Shown: piece by piece, positions 50,510-62,690 of the stretch
Layout of the letters: the number at the start of each line of letters is the position of its first letter
Numbering within the stretch: the first letter of the stretch is position 1
Assembly: GCA_032191485.1 (NCBI GenBank)
Contig: JAVDOI010000008.1
Location: 17,662,674 to 17,726,673 of the forward strand
Direction of reading: 5' to 3'
DNA length: 64,000 bases
Source of the DNA: Leptoclinus maculatus
Taxonomy: Eukaryota > Chordata > Actinopteri > Perciformes > Stichaeidae
Translations under genes and position numbers: made by a program
The notes under the pieces: model-generated
Databases searched by the model: none
What the model saw: the letters and a program-made list of their open reading frames with translations, nothing else
What the model was told of the DNA's origin: nothing

Positions 50510-52709
50510 TGCTGTTTTAATGCACAGCACACGAATGACTACCAGTTTATTCCCACATCTGCTGATGCTCCTCATCAACAAGAGCTTTGTAAACTGGAAT
50601 CGCTGTTTTAGGGCCGATTCGCAGATTCTCTAAATTATATATCATCTCCACTGACTCATAGTCATAGTGTAAGCTATGCTAATGCCGCCATTAGTTCATG
50701 AGCTGACACGAGATGTAATGGGAGCCTTGTCAGGCCATGCTGATTCCTGCCAGGGCCACAGATCTTCACTTTCTCTCCCGCCTTGTTCCCCGTGCCACCA
50801 CCTTAGCGACTCCTGAGCTGATGTGTGTGTGTGTGTGTGTGCATTTGTGTGTGTCATTCTTTAACCCGGCTTTAACATGTCATGAAGCTGTCGGGTTTTG
50901 TTAATACTTACTGTCATTAGTGGCTTGTTATCATGGGAGCCACAAGCAATTTCACTGTCTTTATATTCTTCCGTGGCCATGAATAATAATGCTATGCTGA
51001 TTTGTAATTTGTGTAAAAGCTGCATTTTTTTTTTCCCTCCATGAATGTAGCATGCTAGTATTAGCGAGGTAGTATTTTATTTTTGCGACAGTACAGTCGC
51101 AGTCACAGAAGACTAATTTAGAAGAAGTTTGAGTTACTGTAAATAGCATAAACGGATGAAGGCTGATCCTTTTTAGACAATAAATATTTTCGCTCTAATT
51201 AAATCCAATTCCTCCCACTTCAATTTCCAGGTATTTTATTCAACTCCTATATATTAAGCACATCACTTCCTGCAGAGGTTCGACATTAAAAGTCTTCCAG
51301 GAAATGGGATGATTGTGCCTTGGAGCTGCTAGAAGGCTTTTAATGTGAAACATTTGTGGAGGAAGTGACAAACAAACAAAAAAATCAGTTTGTGGCATGT
51401 CACTTTCATATGACTTTCTACTTCTGGATAAAACAACAATGACATCAAAGTAATGTTAAATGTTAAAAAACGTAGGGCACAGAATAGTGACCCCAAACTC
51501 TGGCATCCATAAAGCGTGCCAGGTTGCCATGATCCTACCCCTGGTCTCTCCGGATCCCGTTACCCAGCATGCCACAGGTTCTTCCGCCCCGTTCCCCCTC
51601 TGCACTGCGTTGGCCGAGGTCTGGGGTCTGCTCAGCGTCAGGCGGCGTGGCGCTGACGTCCAACACAAACACGCAGCAGTCAGAGTCCGGTTCAGTAGGC
51701 GACACTGCTGAGGCTTTTCCCCTCCGCGTTAAACGCCACTGACATCACCGAGAGCTTAGCCAGTCCTCCACCACGCTCCCAAAGGCTGAGACTCGGCCTC
51801 GGTAATCAGTGGGTAGATACCATGACACAGACATGTACACACACACACATGCACATACACAGAAAAAATGGAACTGGCACTCAGTCATATGGTTGAAACA
51901 AGACAACACAGAGCCTCATTGACAGGAGACATACATGTGTGCAATCACACACGCGTACAGTACACCCACACAAGACAAAGGGTTTAGTCACATCGGCATT
52001 TATGACAACAACATTTCCAACCAAAACCAGTTTGTTTCAATAGAATCGCTGCTGTCAGTGGATTTGCTCACGGAGGCAAAGAACTTTTGTAAACTTGCAA
52101 AGTTGCAACGCTGCCAAATGAAAACAATTCTGTCCTTATGAGGGAACGGAAAGAACCAGAAAGTTCAAAATGGCTTTTTATATTAGTCGCAAAGCCTGCA
52201 CGTCACTTTATCCCAAACATCCATCTGTATTTGTGAGGACACGTGAATCCCTTTCACTGTGGCACACACTCGCCTGTGTGGAAGTTCACTAATGGCGAAA
52301 ATGTATACTCGCATAGGCAGACGAGTGCGGAGCTGATATCGGTGTAAACTGGCGTAAACCGAACTGCATTCATCCCCGGAAGGGTGAATAAAACAAGAAC
52401 ACCAGCTCAGCGTGCACAAAAGCTGTCATTGTATTCTGAGGATTCAGTACTGAGCCCCAAGTTAGAATAGAAAACAAGAGGCTATGGCTCATCTCTGACA
52501 CTTAATACCACCTTGCATGGCATGATCAAAGCAGTTTGTCCTAGAAAAGCAAGCAGACAAAAGAGCGACCCCATGACACCTAATGTACCGTACTGCATTG
52601 AAACATGAAACTTGCATGATGACATCATGTACATCAGTGATGACATAAGGAATTAGCTCGTTGTAATTGATGAGAGCGAAAGACTTTAACATTTAATCAT
52701 AATTAAATG

Positions 52710-52733
52710 ATACACACACACACACACACACGC
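52710..52733. repeat. (AC)n microsatellite
   Basis: About 11 AC units ending in GCGATTAGC. Confidence 0.93.
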
Positions 52734-52952
52734 GATTAGCAGAAGTTGTGATTCTTTACGAGCCCTGTGCTGACTTTCTTCCTGTGTGCGTACACCGGGG
52801 CCCCTCGGGTGTTTAATGGCAACACATCTGAAATGTTGCCCCTCTTCTTAGAGGAGCACCTTGCCTCAGCAGAGGTGTGGCAGCTGCCTGTAGTGTTGGC
52901 CCTGGAGAGCACCTAGTGGAAAAAAACATTGAGCGCGGCAGCTACAGTACAG

Positions 52953-52988
52953 CTACAGTGCATACTACAGTGCATACTACAGTGCATA
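52953..52988. repeat. 12-bp minisatellite, three copies
   Basis: CTACAGTGCATA repeated exactly three times, preceded by partial units (GCTACAGTAC) and followed by a degenerate CTACGGCACTG. Confidence 0.95.
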
Positions 52989-53428
52989 CTACGGCACTGT
53001 GCGCGGCAGGCTGGGAGTTAGCTAACTGCCTCAGGGTCGACTTAAGGGCCCTGAGTGCAGGCCACCTCGCCGTTTGCGTCAGACCGCATTTCTCCTCTCG
53101 CAGTCAGGTCACAACTGGCCAGGAGTAGCGGCCGGCATTTGGGGACCCAGCGATATTTGCATCAGACCACAAATCCCTGGTTCCAACACACTCTTTGTCC
53201 TTATTTCTCTGGCACCGCAGCAGCAGACTTCACAGTTTGCTGACCCTCCGGAGGAGGCGCATTACAACAAGTCGGAGAGAAAATAAATACTGAGAGGACA
53301 TTTTCATTACTCTTAGTGAGATCCCAGGTTACTCAGTTTTCATGGTTTTGTATTTTTTTGAAATTACTGTGGCACAGAAAATCAATGGATGCATTTTTGA
53401 AGCTCAAGTAAACATGTAGTATATATAC

Positions 53429-53444
53429 TGTGTGTGTGTGTGTG

Positions 53445-53487
<43 letters not shown>
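53429..53487. repeat. (TG)n-(TA)n compound microsatellite
   Basis: Eight TG units, then about 40 bp of TA dinucleotide. Confidence 0.96.
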
Positions 53488-53494
<7 letters not shown>

Positions 53495-53929
53495 CAAAGA
53501 AGAATCTGTAATACAGAAATGTCCTTGTTTGCTGTGGGATCTTTGTGACATTTAATCTGTCAATTTCAAATCAGTTTTCTCAGAAGTTTATGTTGATGAA
53601 GCTCGCGTCTGTAGGTGATGCTCTTTTATTTAGTCAACAATAAAATATTCCAGGAAAAAAAAACTGTATGCCAGGTGTTTCGAATAACAAATGTACAAGC
53701 TCTCATGAATCAATCTGTTAGAATTAAGTAGCAAAATGGACATTTGTATTTACATAAACATGTTGCAGCTTATTACTAACAGGCGAACCCATAATTGATT
53801 AAGAAGTTAAGATGAGCGCAGACTAGCAGAGGGAAAGATGTCACCCTCTGCTGAATGATTCGGAACCACACGGCAACATTTTTTGACTAAATGATGTTCC
53901 TCGTCTCCTCGCACAACTCTCTTGCCAAT

Positions 53930-54560
53930 TTAAAAGGGGGGAGCAGCTCGCGTCAATTATGGATGTGCACTATTGAAATGTTCATGTGATAGAGGGTAAT
54001 AGCAGAGAACATGTTTTATTACTTAATTGAGTGGAGTTCCAGCAGGCCTTGTAAATGAGGAGTGACAGTAGGCGTTATCGCAGAGCACCCTGGGTAATTA
54101 TGTTCGGCTAAGTCTGGCTCCGGAGGAGGTGAGACTCTCGCAGCGGTTATAAACAGCAGAGTTGGGCAAACGCACACGCACAGAAGCATTTCCAAGGCAA
54201 AGAGCTCGGCGTGTGTGCAGCGGGAAGAATGTCATTTATTGCACTGAATTGTTTATCAATTTAGATTTCCATCTCAGGACCGACGCTCGCTCCAACAGGT
54301 TTGCACGCCACAATTAGCGCATGTAACGACTTTGCAATCAAAAACAAAAACAAGCCGCGTTTGAAGCACTCAGTCCTGGTGAGAGGTGTAATCATGTTCG
54401 GGGCAATTACACCGGTTTGTTGTTCTCTACAGCCATGTTATGTACCTGTGGGATGCTGATTGACTCAACAATCTAATTAGGTTTCGTTATGTAGGCTCCG
54501 CAACATGTTACAGTCGCCAGCGAGGCCAGTATGGTGCACCGGGGCAACGAGGTCATGTTC
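53930..54560. promoter_or_regulatory. candidate conserved noncoding element cluster
   Basis: About 600 bp free of simple repeats. Contains GCGTCAATTATGG, CTTAATTGAGTGG, GGGTAATTATG, AGAATGTCATTTATTGC, CACAATTAGCGCATG, GGGGCAATTACACC and ATCTAATTAGG. The density of TAAT/ATTA cores in varied sequence is the highest I noticed in the intergenic part. Regulatory role is inference. Confidence 0.4.
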
Positions 54561-55019
54561 TTTAAGCATCACGCACAAGTGGCCACCCTCAACATCTTTG
54601 TGTCTCGTTGGCTTCTCACCGTAGACCCTTCAGTAGCATTATGAAACCAGAAGGCACCTTCCACAGTGAAATGGCTCTGAGTGATGCTGATGCTACACCA
54701 CTCTTACAGTACATTAGATTTACCCACAGCATAATTAAAGGAATAATGCCTTTTTATATAAAAGAAAGATTATTTTATTTTACTTCCCTGCTAATATATA
54801 TGTTCTGTTTAACAGTTCATATAAACTATTACATTTGCTGTCTGAAAGCTTTTATAAAGAATACAAAATGTAATCATAATAATAATTACAACAACAACAA
54901 CAATTGTCTATTAGTTGTCTATAAAATGTATGGAACATATTGAAAATTATTTCTCAGAGCCAACAGTCCAAAACCCAAATATGTTGAATTTATTATCATA
55001 CAGAGAGATACAAAATCGA

Positions 55020-55112
55020 CACTTTTGAGATTTCGTTTAAAAAATGACTGAAACTATTAATCAATAGTCAAAATAGTTGCAGATCATCTGTTGACCAACA
55101 AATCAAAGTAGT
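55020..55112. mobile_element. degenerate hAT-type MITE fragment
   Basis: Contains AAAAAATGACTGAAAC, TCAAAATAGTTGCAGATCAT and CTGTTGACCAACAAATCAAA, matching in order the TCGATTAG-type MITE whose complete copy is at 22281-22569. It lies beside the intact element at 55126, which may have inserted into or next to it. Confidence 0.45.
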
Positions 55113-55117
55113 GAAAT

Positions 55118-55294
55118 ATAAAAACTAGTGCCGGGCAAGTTAACGCGTTATTATCGCGTTAACGCATTAATTAATTAACACCGACAATTATTTTATCGCA
55201 CGTTAACGCAGTTTTTTTTTTTTTATTATTAAAATTATTATTTGCAATTAATCGCGATTATAAATGTTAATCGTTGCTCAGCACTAATAAAAAC
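55118..55294. mobile_element. 161-bp hAT-superfamily MITE with exact 8-bp target duplication
   Basis: Element 55126-55286 begins TAGTGCCGGGCAA and ends TTGCTCAGCACTA, 13-bp inverted ends with two mismatches. The flanks ATAAAAAC (55118-55125) and ATAAAAAC (55287-55294) are identical, an 8-bp target duplication typical of hAT insertion. The interior is AT-rich with palindromic GTTAACGCGTTA and AATCGCGATTA motifs and a T-run. It has no coding capacity. Confidence 0.85.
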
Positions 55295-55757
55295 CTAAAG
55301 AGTAAAAACACCACCATTTTGACCACTTGCCTCCACAAAAGAAAAAATGAAAAGATTTGACAGATTATCACCTGAAATGATTATCTAAAATCACAACAAC
55401 AAAAAAAAAACGATCCAGCAAAGTTCCTCATCGTCTGCACGGCTCTGTTGAAAATTGCCCCTCGGTGAAGTGAAATGTTTGACGAATAAGAAAGATAAAG
55501 ACCTGGAAGATGAACAGTGTATGATGGAGAATCACAGATGTTATGGGGAGGGGAAGGCTCCGGCCGTGTGACACGTTATCTATGAAAATGGATAAAGCGA
55601 GAAGAACAGAGGATCAACACAGTGAGGGCAAAGTCTCCATAGACTAATTATTCCTGTGACAAAGTGGAAACTGTGCCACCATTGTCCCCGCTCCACCCAA
55701 TCACACATGTTAGCGCTAAACTGAAAAGGGAACTCTTGTCTTCTCTGAAACACATAC

Positions 55758-55759
<2 letters not shown>

Positions 55760-55802
<43 letters not shown>
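55760..55802. repeat. (TA)n microsatellite
   Basis: About 21 TA units, perfect. Confidence 0.97.
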
Positions 55803-55803
<1 letters not shown>

Positions 55804-55829
55804 CTTTAGGTGAAAGCAAAGGTGCGGCT

Positions 55830-56110
55830 CTTATTAAGGCGACACGGTGAGGAGACTGTGCGGTGTCGCCCACCTTTGGGACCCTCCTTAAGTGGCCTTA
55901 AATAAGATAATAAGGGCGATGGGCAGAAAAGAGAGGACTTTGTCTGCTGGCATTAGTGCGATGGCCGTGTTAGCGGTGATATCTTTGAGGGGGAATAGTG
56001 TGCCAGTAATGAGACAGGGTTGCCTTCCCTTGCCGGCCTAATTAATCCTACATTTTCATAGCGTATAATCACTGCCCACAGTGCAGCCTTCTACTGGCCA
56101 GTGAAGAGAG
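55830..56110. promoter_or_regulatory. candidate conserved noncoding element
   Basis: Unique block after the TA array with GGCCTTAAATAAGATAATAAGG, TAGCGGTGATATC and GCCTAATTAATCC. Composition-based candidate. Confidence 0.33.
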
Positions 56111-56408
56111 ATGTCGGAGGAGTCTCTATCTGTTGCCCTATCTTCCTCTCTTCCTGCTCTATCTTTCCCTCTCCTCCTTCCTTCCCCGTGCAATTTATAA
56201 CACTGGTATCCAGAGTGAAGTGAAACCTCCCAGTATGGACCTATCTGTCATCTCTACATTATCAGGAAAACACACTGCCTACCATATTGTGCTACAAGGG
56301 GCTCCGGCAAATTACTATTTTTATGGGACATGATAAAGGAAATGCTGCCTTATGTTCAAATCTTTTACTGTCTTAGAGGAAATGGGAAGGATTGAGTGTT
56401 TTAGATTG

Positions 56409-56409
<1 letters not shown>

Positions 56410-56451
<42 letters not shown>

Positions 56452-56457
56452 TTTTGA

Positions 56458-56489
<32 letters not shown>
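56410..56489. repeat. two (TG)n microsatellites
   Basis: About 20 TG units at 56410-56450 and 15 at 56460-56489, separated by a 9-bp spacer. Confidence 0.97.
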
Positions 56490-56490
<1 letters not shown>

Positions 56491-57373
56491 ACAGTACTGT
56501 TACAGCTGATGGATAACGCAATGGTTGGTAACGGTCTCGTAAAACAGTGCCTCTAAAGAGTTCAAATGCAATGAAGTTTTTAAATGTAATACACTGCTAA
56601 ATCATGTAATAACTCCGCCATAGCGATATGATAATAACTGGAAAATAATAACCTTGAAAGTGTACTGCAATTGTGTTTCACAAGATTGAGAAAAAAATTA
56701 AAACATTCCGAAATGTTTCGATTTTTCATGAATTGGGTTCAGACTTTTTTTTGGGGGCCAAATTTAGAGGGCCTCTTGATACATTTGAACACATTATTTT
56801 AACTGTAATTCCGTACTCACAGAAAAATAAGCCATAAATATACACAGTGAATCTGGATCAAGTGTGGTCTTGTGGGAGCTCAACATCGGTGTTAAAATGC
56901 ACTTAATCTGAATGTAGACACTTAAAGCATTAACGTGGATGCACTCCTTATAGACAGCAGTATGTGACGGGGATTGTTTGTATTTCTGCAATAGCCCCTG
57001 GACTAGCAACGCATGGAGGACTGCAGTGTCTCGCTGTTCGGCAGGCATTGAAGCCATGTTGCAGAACGATCCCTGAGATGATAAAGAGAGGAAAGTGAAA
57101 AGTCACATCCTGTCACATCTCATGATCTCCCGGCTGAAATGTGAGGCCTGCAGGGCCTTGAGGTTGACATCCTCCATATACCAACACACCACAACGCAGT
57201 GAGTGAAGGAGGTGGAGAAACAGAGGGGGTGGACTGTATAGAGCGGAAAGAGAGAGAGAGGAGAGGAGAGGGGTGGAGCATACTGAGGAAAACAGAGTGG
57301 AGGATTTAATGGTAAATAAGCCTGTGTAGAAAGGCAACTCATCCTGTCCCTCCCTATCTCTCTGAAATCCTAC

Positions 57374-57579
<206 letters not shown>

Positions 57580-57875
57580 ATAGCTGTCGGAGTGAGACAG
57601 ATACCCCAACCTCAAAGTGACAGGCCCTCAAACGACTTGGCGAGGAAACCAAGCTTTAATTAAGTCATTGCCGGACTGTAATTTCCTTGAGAAGTGAAAA
57701 AAATGCACGAGAAAAGGTTACTGAGACCTTTTCTGTGTCAAAATTACCATTCGTCATGAATATTAATGCACCTAATGAAGACAACCTTTGCTTCATCAAG
57801 AATGTTCTGGAGCAGGGTGCCACGCTGATAGACTCTCCCTGGCTGTTTTTCTCCTTCAGTCAGGAGGGGAAACTG

Positions 57876-57876
<1 letters not shown>

Positions 57877-57934
<58 letters not shown>
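57877..57934. repeat. (CA)n microsatellite, 29 units
   Basis: 58 bp of perfect CA dinucleotide. Confidence 0.98.
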
Positions 57935-57939
<5 letters not shown>

Positions 57940-58212
57940 ATGCACACAGGAACAAACTGAGGTTTACCAATCTGAGTCACCCGCATGCATCTTATGCGCA
58001 GTAACACATCCTTTCAAATGCAAAGATGCCATATTTGACCAAATGTGCGAAAAGAAAGCAGCGCATATTAAAGTACTTAAAGGTAAGAATTTATAGAAAA
58101 TATTTTGTATTTGTTCAATTACATTACAATGATTTTATAACACCCAGTATAAAGTATTTAGCATTCAGAAAGGCTAAGGCTGGACATAAAGATAGATGGT
58201 AGAAAGATTCCT

Positions 58213-58232
58213 AAAGGGTAAGTTTACCCAAA
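58213..58232. repeat. terminal motif resembling the 21949 element
   Basis: AAAGGGTAAGTTTACCCAAA resembles the right-end complement AAGGGTCTGTTCACCCA of the element at 21949-22662. No matching opposite end was found downstream, so this may be a lone end of a deleted copy or a coincidence. Confidence 0.3.
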
Positions 58233-58350
58233 CGTTGGAGTTATCTATTTAAGGATGCTATCCAGTTGCATTATGGGAATTGTAGATTCCAGCATTTTTT
58301 TTGTTTGACCCAGTCAAGATCTCGGCGTCGGCTGCTTCGATTTTGATAAA

Positions 58351-58410
58351 CAGTATAGCGGCTAAACATCAGCATAGTAAACATTGTCATGTTGAGTATG
58401 TTAGCATGCC
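58351..58410 (-). repeat. dispersed fish repeat, inverted copy B
   Basis: Read on the minus strand, it gives CATGCTAACATACTCAACAT then GACAATGTTTACTATGCTGA, TGTTTAGC. This aligns with copy A at about 45703-45768. The flanks of copy A are not recognisable around it. Confidence 0.55.
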
Positions 58411-59263
58411 GAAGCTATACGGCGGATACGTCTACGCTGTGCCCAGTACAGCCGAAGATGCTCTAGAACAAAGATGGCGCATTGCAATCCCCCACTTCTT
58501 TGGAAGTGTTGTAAACTTACATAATGCATTTATGTTTTCCTGTGCTAACATTAGATATTTAACAACATAACATAGCTAACAGACATATTTAGCGTTGTGA
58601 AAATGAGTTGCCAGGTCTCGCAAGAGTGTGTTGCTCAGACAGAGAACGCTCTCAAACAAAGTTTATTTCCTCCTGAGTTGTCCATTTGAAAAATGCCGTT
58701 GTAGTATAAGACTGTTCGGATGATATGTGGCTTGTGAAAAAATGGGTCAAAGAATCGGTCATAATCTGTGTTCACGCTCACTTCTCCCATTGGAGTTAAC
58801 AGACTGGGGACCTGCTGCTAGTCTCCTAAAGGGGCGGGGCGGTGGTGAATCCCACATAACACAGATACAGGAAACCCACTCTTGGTGCGCCGTCTCCTTT
58901 ATAACGGCTAACCTGAAATATGAATGACATCACTTCCTGTACACCACAGGCTTTGTCGTGGAGTTTTTACAAGAGCAATAATAACAGCTTTTGTATTGTG
59001 GTTACTGGTATCTTTATATTAGGGACCGGGAGTAACAGGAGGTGCTTTTACATGAAACTGAGATTGTAACTTGAAAAGATTCATCAGATTATGACTTCAC
59101 CTGAAATAACCAGGCAGGAAACAGTGAAATTATTCTTTTTAGAGACATTTCTAAATACACGTGCGCCGTAATCGCCCCTACTCAGCCGCCATCTTTGCCC
59201 TACTCATCAACGTGTCTCTCTCCCCTTGACACTTACCTCTCATTAATTCAGACCTGTCACATT

Positions 59264-59264
<1 letters not shown>

Positions 59265-59304
<40 letters not shown>
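59265..59304. repeat. (AC)n microsatellite
   Basis: About 20 AC units. Confidence 0.97.
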
Positions 59305-59306
<2 letters not shown>

Positions 59307-59892
59307 GTGGTATCGCAGCAGAGGGTGACAGCCCATCGTTGAGTGACAGCAGCTCTGTCTGTCTGCTACAGGAAGATCTTCTGCTGCCAACAGTTTTGTA
59401 AAGTAACCCTCGACTGTCACTGCGAGAGAGGGAAGGGTCATCTATTCATATGTCTGCCTCCTCAAACCGTAAATAGCTTTCAGCGATGTCTTCCCTCATC
59501 CATTATTAACTGCTTTTGAATTAATGACAGTCTTTCATTTAGCAACACTCAACTCTGGTGGGGTTGTTTCGCATCGACTTATTCATCCAGTGGCAATCCC
59601 ACCCCGTCATCTGATTAACGTGATTTGCAAATGAATGCTTAAGAAAACATTTTTGGATTCTCTCGTACAAGAATACTCCATATTGAACTGAATCTTGTTC
59701 ATACTTTCCCCCTCAAGACTTTCATAAAGGCTCAGAGAAAATCAATACATTCATATCAACTAAAGCAGAGACATGGGACAATATCTCGACAGATCTTGTC
59801 CTCTACTAAACATTTTACAGCTGACATATTTCAGTTTTTTTTAGCGGTCACATTCACACTGTGCATAGATTGTCAGACTGTAATGTTACAGC

Positions 59893-59919
59893 CACACACA
59901 CACACACACACACACACAT
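59893..59919. repeat. (CA)n microsatellite
   Basis: About 13 CA units. Confidence 0.95.
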
Positions 59920-60654
59920 CGTTGGTGTGGAAGTTCTTTAGCGTGAGTGTCATGCTGAGAGTAATCTCAGTGACCGGCTCGTCTGCCGACAGCACAGAGT
60001 CTGTACCTCGCACAGTCCTGCTTATATAAGAGCTAACGGCTAACGTTAACGACGGGTGCGTTGACTCGCATTGTGATGCATTTAAAGCTAATCAGCAAAA
60101 ATGAGTATTGGGGGCGAAGGTAAACTATAATGTGTTCAAATGTAATCGTGCAAAAATACGTTTTTGGCGAGAAAGTTTGAATAACTCCAGTTGTTTGAAG
60201 ATGTTTTCACAGCAACTAGAGAGGAATTATGACGTATTTTCCTTCCTAACACTAGGTCTAAGCATCTTATGATACATCATTAAAACTACTGATGCAGAGA
60301 TTGTTTCTTTAATCAAAGCAAGTATTTAAATTAGAATACAATCACGTATTTCCTATTCATTTGAATTGTGTGTTTTTATGCAAATAACCACTACTGGAGT
60401 TTTTGATGGTTTAAATAATTTTTGTGACAGTGGTTAAAAAATGTTGCTCCGGAGCCTTGCTGTCAATTATAGTTCTTAGAAGGACAATCTGAATCTGCAG
60501 ACATCGGATTAGCAGGTCAGACTTCTGAATCGGAAATCAGAATCAGCCAAGAAAATTGCAATCGGTGCAGAAGTGTTTGGCACCGTTTAACAGTACTTTA
60601 TGGAAATGTTCACAACAAGTACTGCATCTGATTGGTGTATTAACTAATCATCTT

Positions 60655-61025
60655 AGTTTGGACTAGACACAACCCTGACGGACACCCATATTTGTGTTTT
60701 ATTCAACAAAAAAGAACTCCCTTTGACCTAATGTACTTCAGGTGCCATGATTAGGCTCGGAAGAACTAGGTTGTGTGCTGATAATTCAAGATGTGGAGCT
60801 GGATCATAAAAAACATGAAACATTCAAGGCCCTCAAGTTGAGCATGGGCCAGATGTAACATGGCCAGAATAGCATCGTCTACCTCTTTATAGGCTGATAA
60901 GCAAAGCCAGGGGACCCACAATAGTGGTCTCAAAGCACTTCATCAGTAGCGATGTAAAAACAACAGGGCAACAGTCATTATTGGCCTCGGAAGGTTTGGA
61001 AATCAACATGACAGTAGTGCAGTAA
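60655..61025 (-). pseudogene. decayed non-LTR retrotransposon reverse transcriptase
   Basis: Read on the minus strand, 61021 down to about 60900 translates to a block containing PSEANNDCCPVVFTS and LLMKCFE, matching the family pattern DYRPVALTS...MKCFE of LINE reverse transcriptases. Next come FAYQP, a frame change, then VDDAILAMLHLAHAQLE (family pattern DDAI..ALH.AL.HL). At 60693-60673 GVRQGCV is followed by a stop, where the family reads GxPQGCVLSP. The order and spacing fit the fingers-to-palm part of a CR1/L2/Rex-type reverse transcriptase with stops and frameshifts, so the copy is dead. The catalytic Y-A-D-D block, endonuclease and 3' tail are not visible. The LINE clade assignment is from memory. 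Confidence 0.72.
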
Positions 61026-62319
61026 CATGGAGATACAGTACACCACATATCGTCACGTTATGGGAAGTTATCAGATCCCACCCAAAGCTCCCGCATGTCC
61101 TACTTGTTACTGCCATTCAACGCTGAGGTTTGCACAACCTTTACTGTACACGAGTGCAGCATCGACATGACAGTGAGAAAATGGAGAGAGATCGGCCATC
61201 TTTGAAAATACAGAACAAACGTTATTGGTTGAGTTGTGTAAAGAATACAACGCCATTATTCCCAAAATGGCTGGGTTCTTGGATGATTGCTTGGTTGAAG
61301 CCCAAAAAAACAACACTTTTATAATGACTGGGAAACATTTATGAGAAGCAGATATTTAAGTACAACCCTTGTAAGATGTTGGCCATCGAGCCTCGTCCTG
61401 ACCTGGATTGAACGCAGATTGGACACCGCTTAGTTTTGGAGAACAGTTGTCTGTGTTCGGGATTAAAATGTAATCGAATGATATTGTGATTATTTGGGAG
61501 TGATTTGGGCTATTGTTGTTCAGTGTTGTTCTCTGGTTTAGCAGTACTTTGAAGGACCCATAGCTGCAGATTTGGAGGCAATGACCAGAGATTAACCTGT
61601 GAAAGCAGTCTCCTATGAATGGGTCAAACTCTGAATGAATGATATGCACAAGGCATCACAGTCAAGTTTAAGATGGTTGTACCCAGCAGTTTCATTTCAG
61701 CATAACAAAGAACAATTATAAAGAATTCCATTAAGTCTAATAGGGTCAATTGTTAAATATTCACCCCTGCTACCAACTGACATGGAGAGATTCCTGGTAA
61801 AACCAAGTATTCAACTATCCACATCATATTTTCAGTGTCGCATTGTAAATCAAGAGGACAACACTATACCAACAATATAAAGTACCCAGAAGTGTAAGGT
61901 ACACTGCCAATTATTTTCAGATGTTTTTCGGCTAGATTTGTTTCTTTACGTATACCTCTTTATTTTGTGACCTGTGTGTTCATGATGTGGATTTGGACTG
62001 AGTTCAAATTTTACTACTAGGACTATGGAGGATCTCTGGCATCCCCTAGGTGAGAAGAATAAAACTGTGATTTGTAGTCAGAGGTTCTGCCAAGGAAGCC
62101 CGTAGCTTGAGGGCTCAGAGACTCACAAGACCGACGAGAACATACAGTAAACTGGTCCGCCAAACGTCAGAAACACAGTTTTTTCCTCCGATCATTTGAT
62201 CCGTTCCGCATCAGTCTAAAAGAAAAAAAAATAATTGGCCGTTTAGAGGTACAAAAAGAAAGTTTGCCTTTGTTGTGAATCTGCATAAGAGTCACCACCA
62301 TACATTATCATGAATAATA

Positions 62320-62690
62320 CATCCATATCTCCTGCATAGCCACGGGTGGTAGGGATTAGATAAAGCGCCATAAATAAGCTTCAAAGCTCGCTGTATGCCG
62401 TTTTGTTACACCTCGCCATAGAGGCCTTTCCTTTAATCACAAACTTAGCCTTAGCTGGTGGGGCCCTTTTGTTGCGATTGTGCTGGTGTCGCTATTAGTG
62501 CAGGGCGGCCCCGTCTGTACACACGTATTCATTTACCTAATTAACACGGAACTCACACTGGGAGTCAAATGAAAGCTACCGTAGGGGAGTCACAGAGAAC
62601 AAAGCCTGGCGAGGAAGCTCAGCTTCTTACTGTTGCCCGCCATCGCAATCGCTGGGGGAAAAAAAAGAAAGCGAAGACCCCCAGATGGGC
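62320..62690. promoter_or_regulatory. candidate conserved noncoding element
   Basis: Repeat-free block with CTTTAATCACAAAC, CGATTGTGCTGGTG, TTACCTAATTAACACGG and CCATCGCAATCGC. Mixed composition with homeodomain-type cores. Candidate only. Confidence 0.35.

Noticed and set aside
61107..61316. 69-residue minus-strand frame next to the LINE relic
   Set aside because: It does not match a reverse transcriptase or endonuclease motif I know, so it was not merged into the LINE call.
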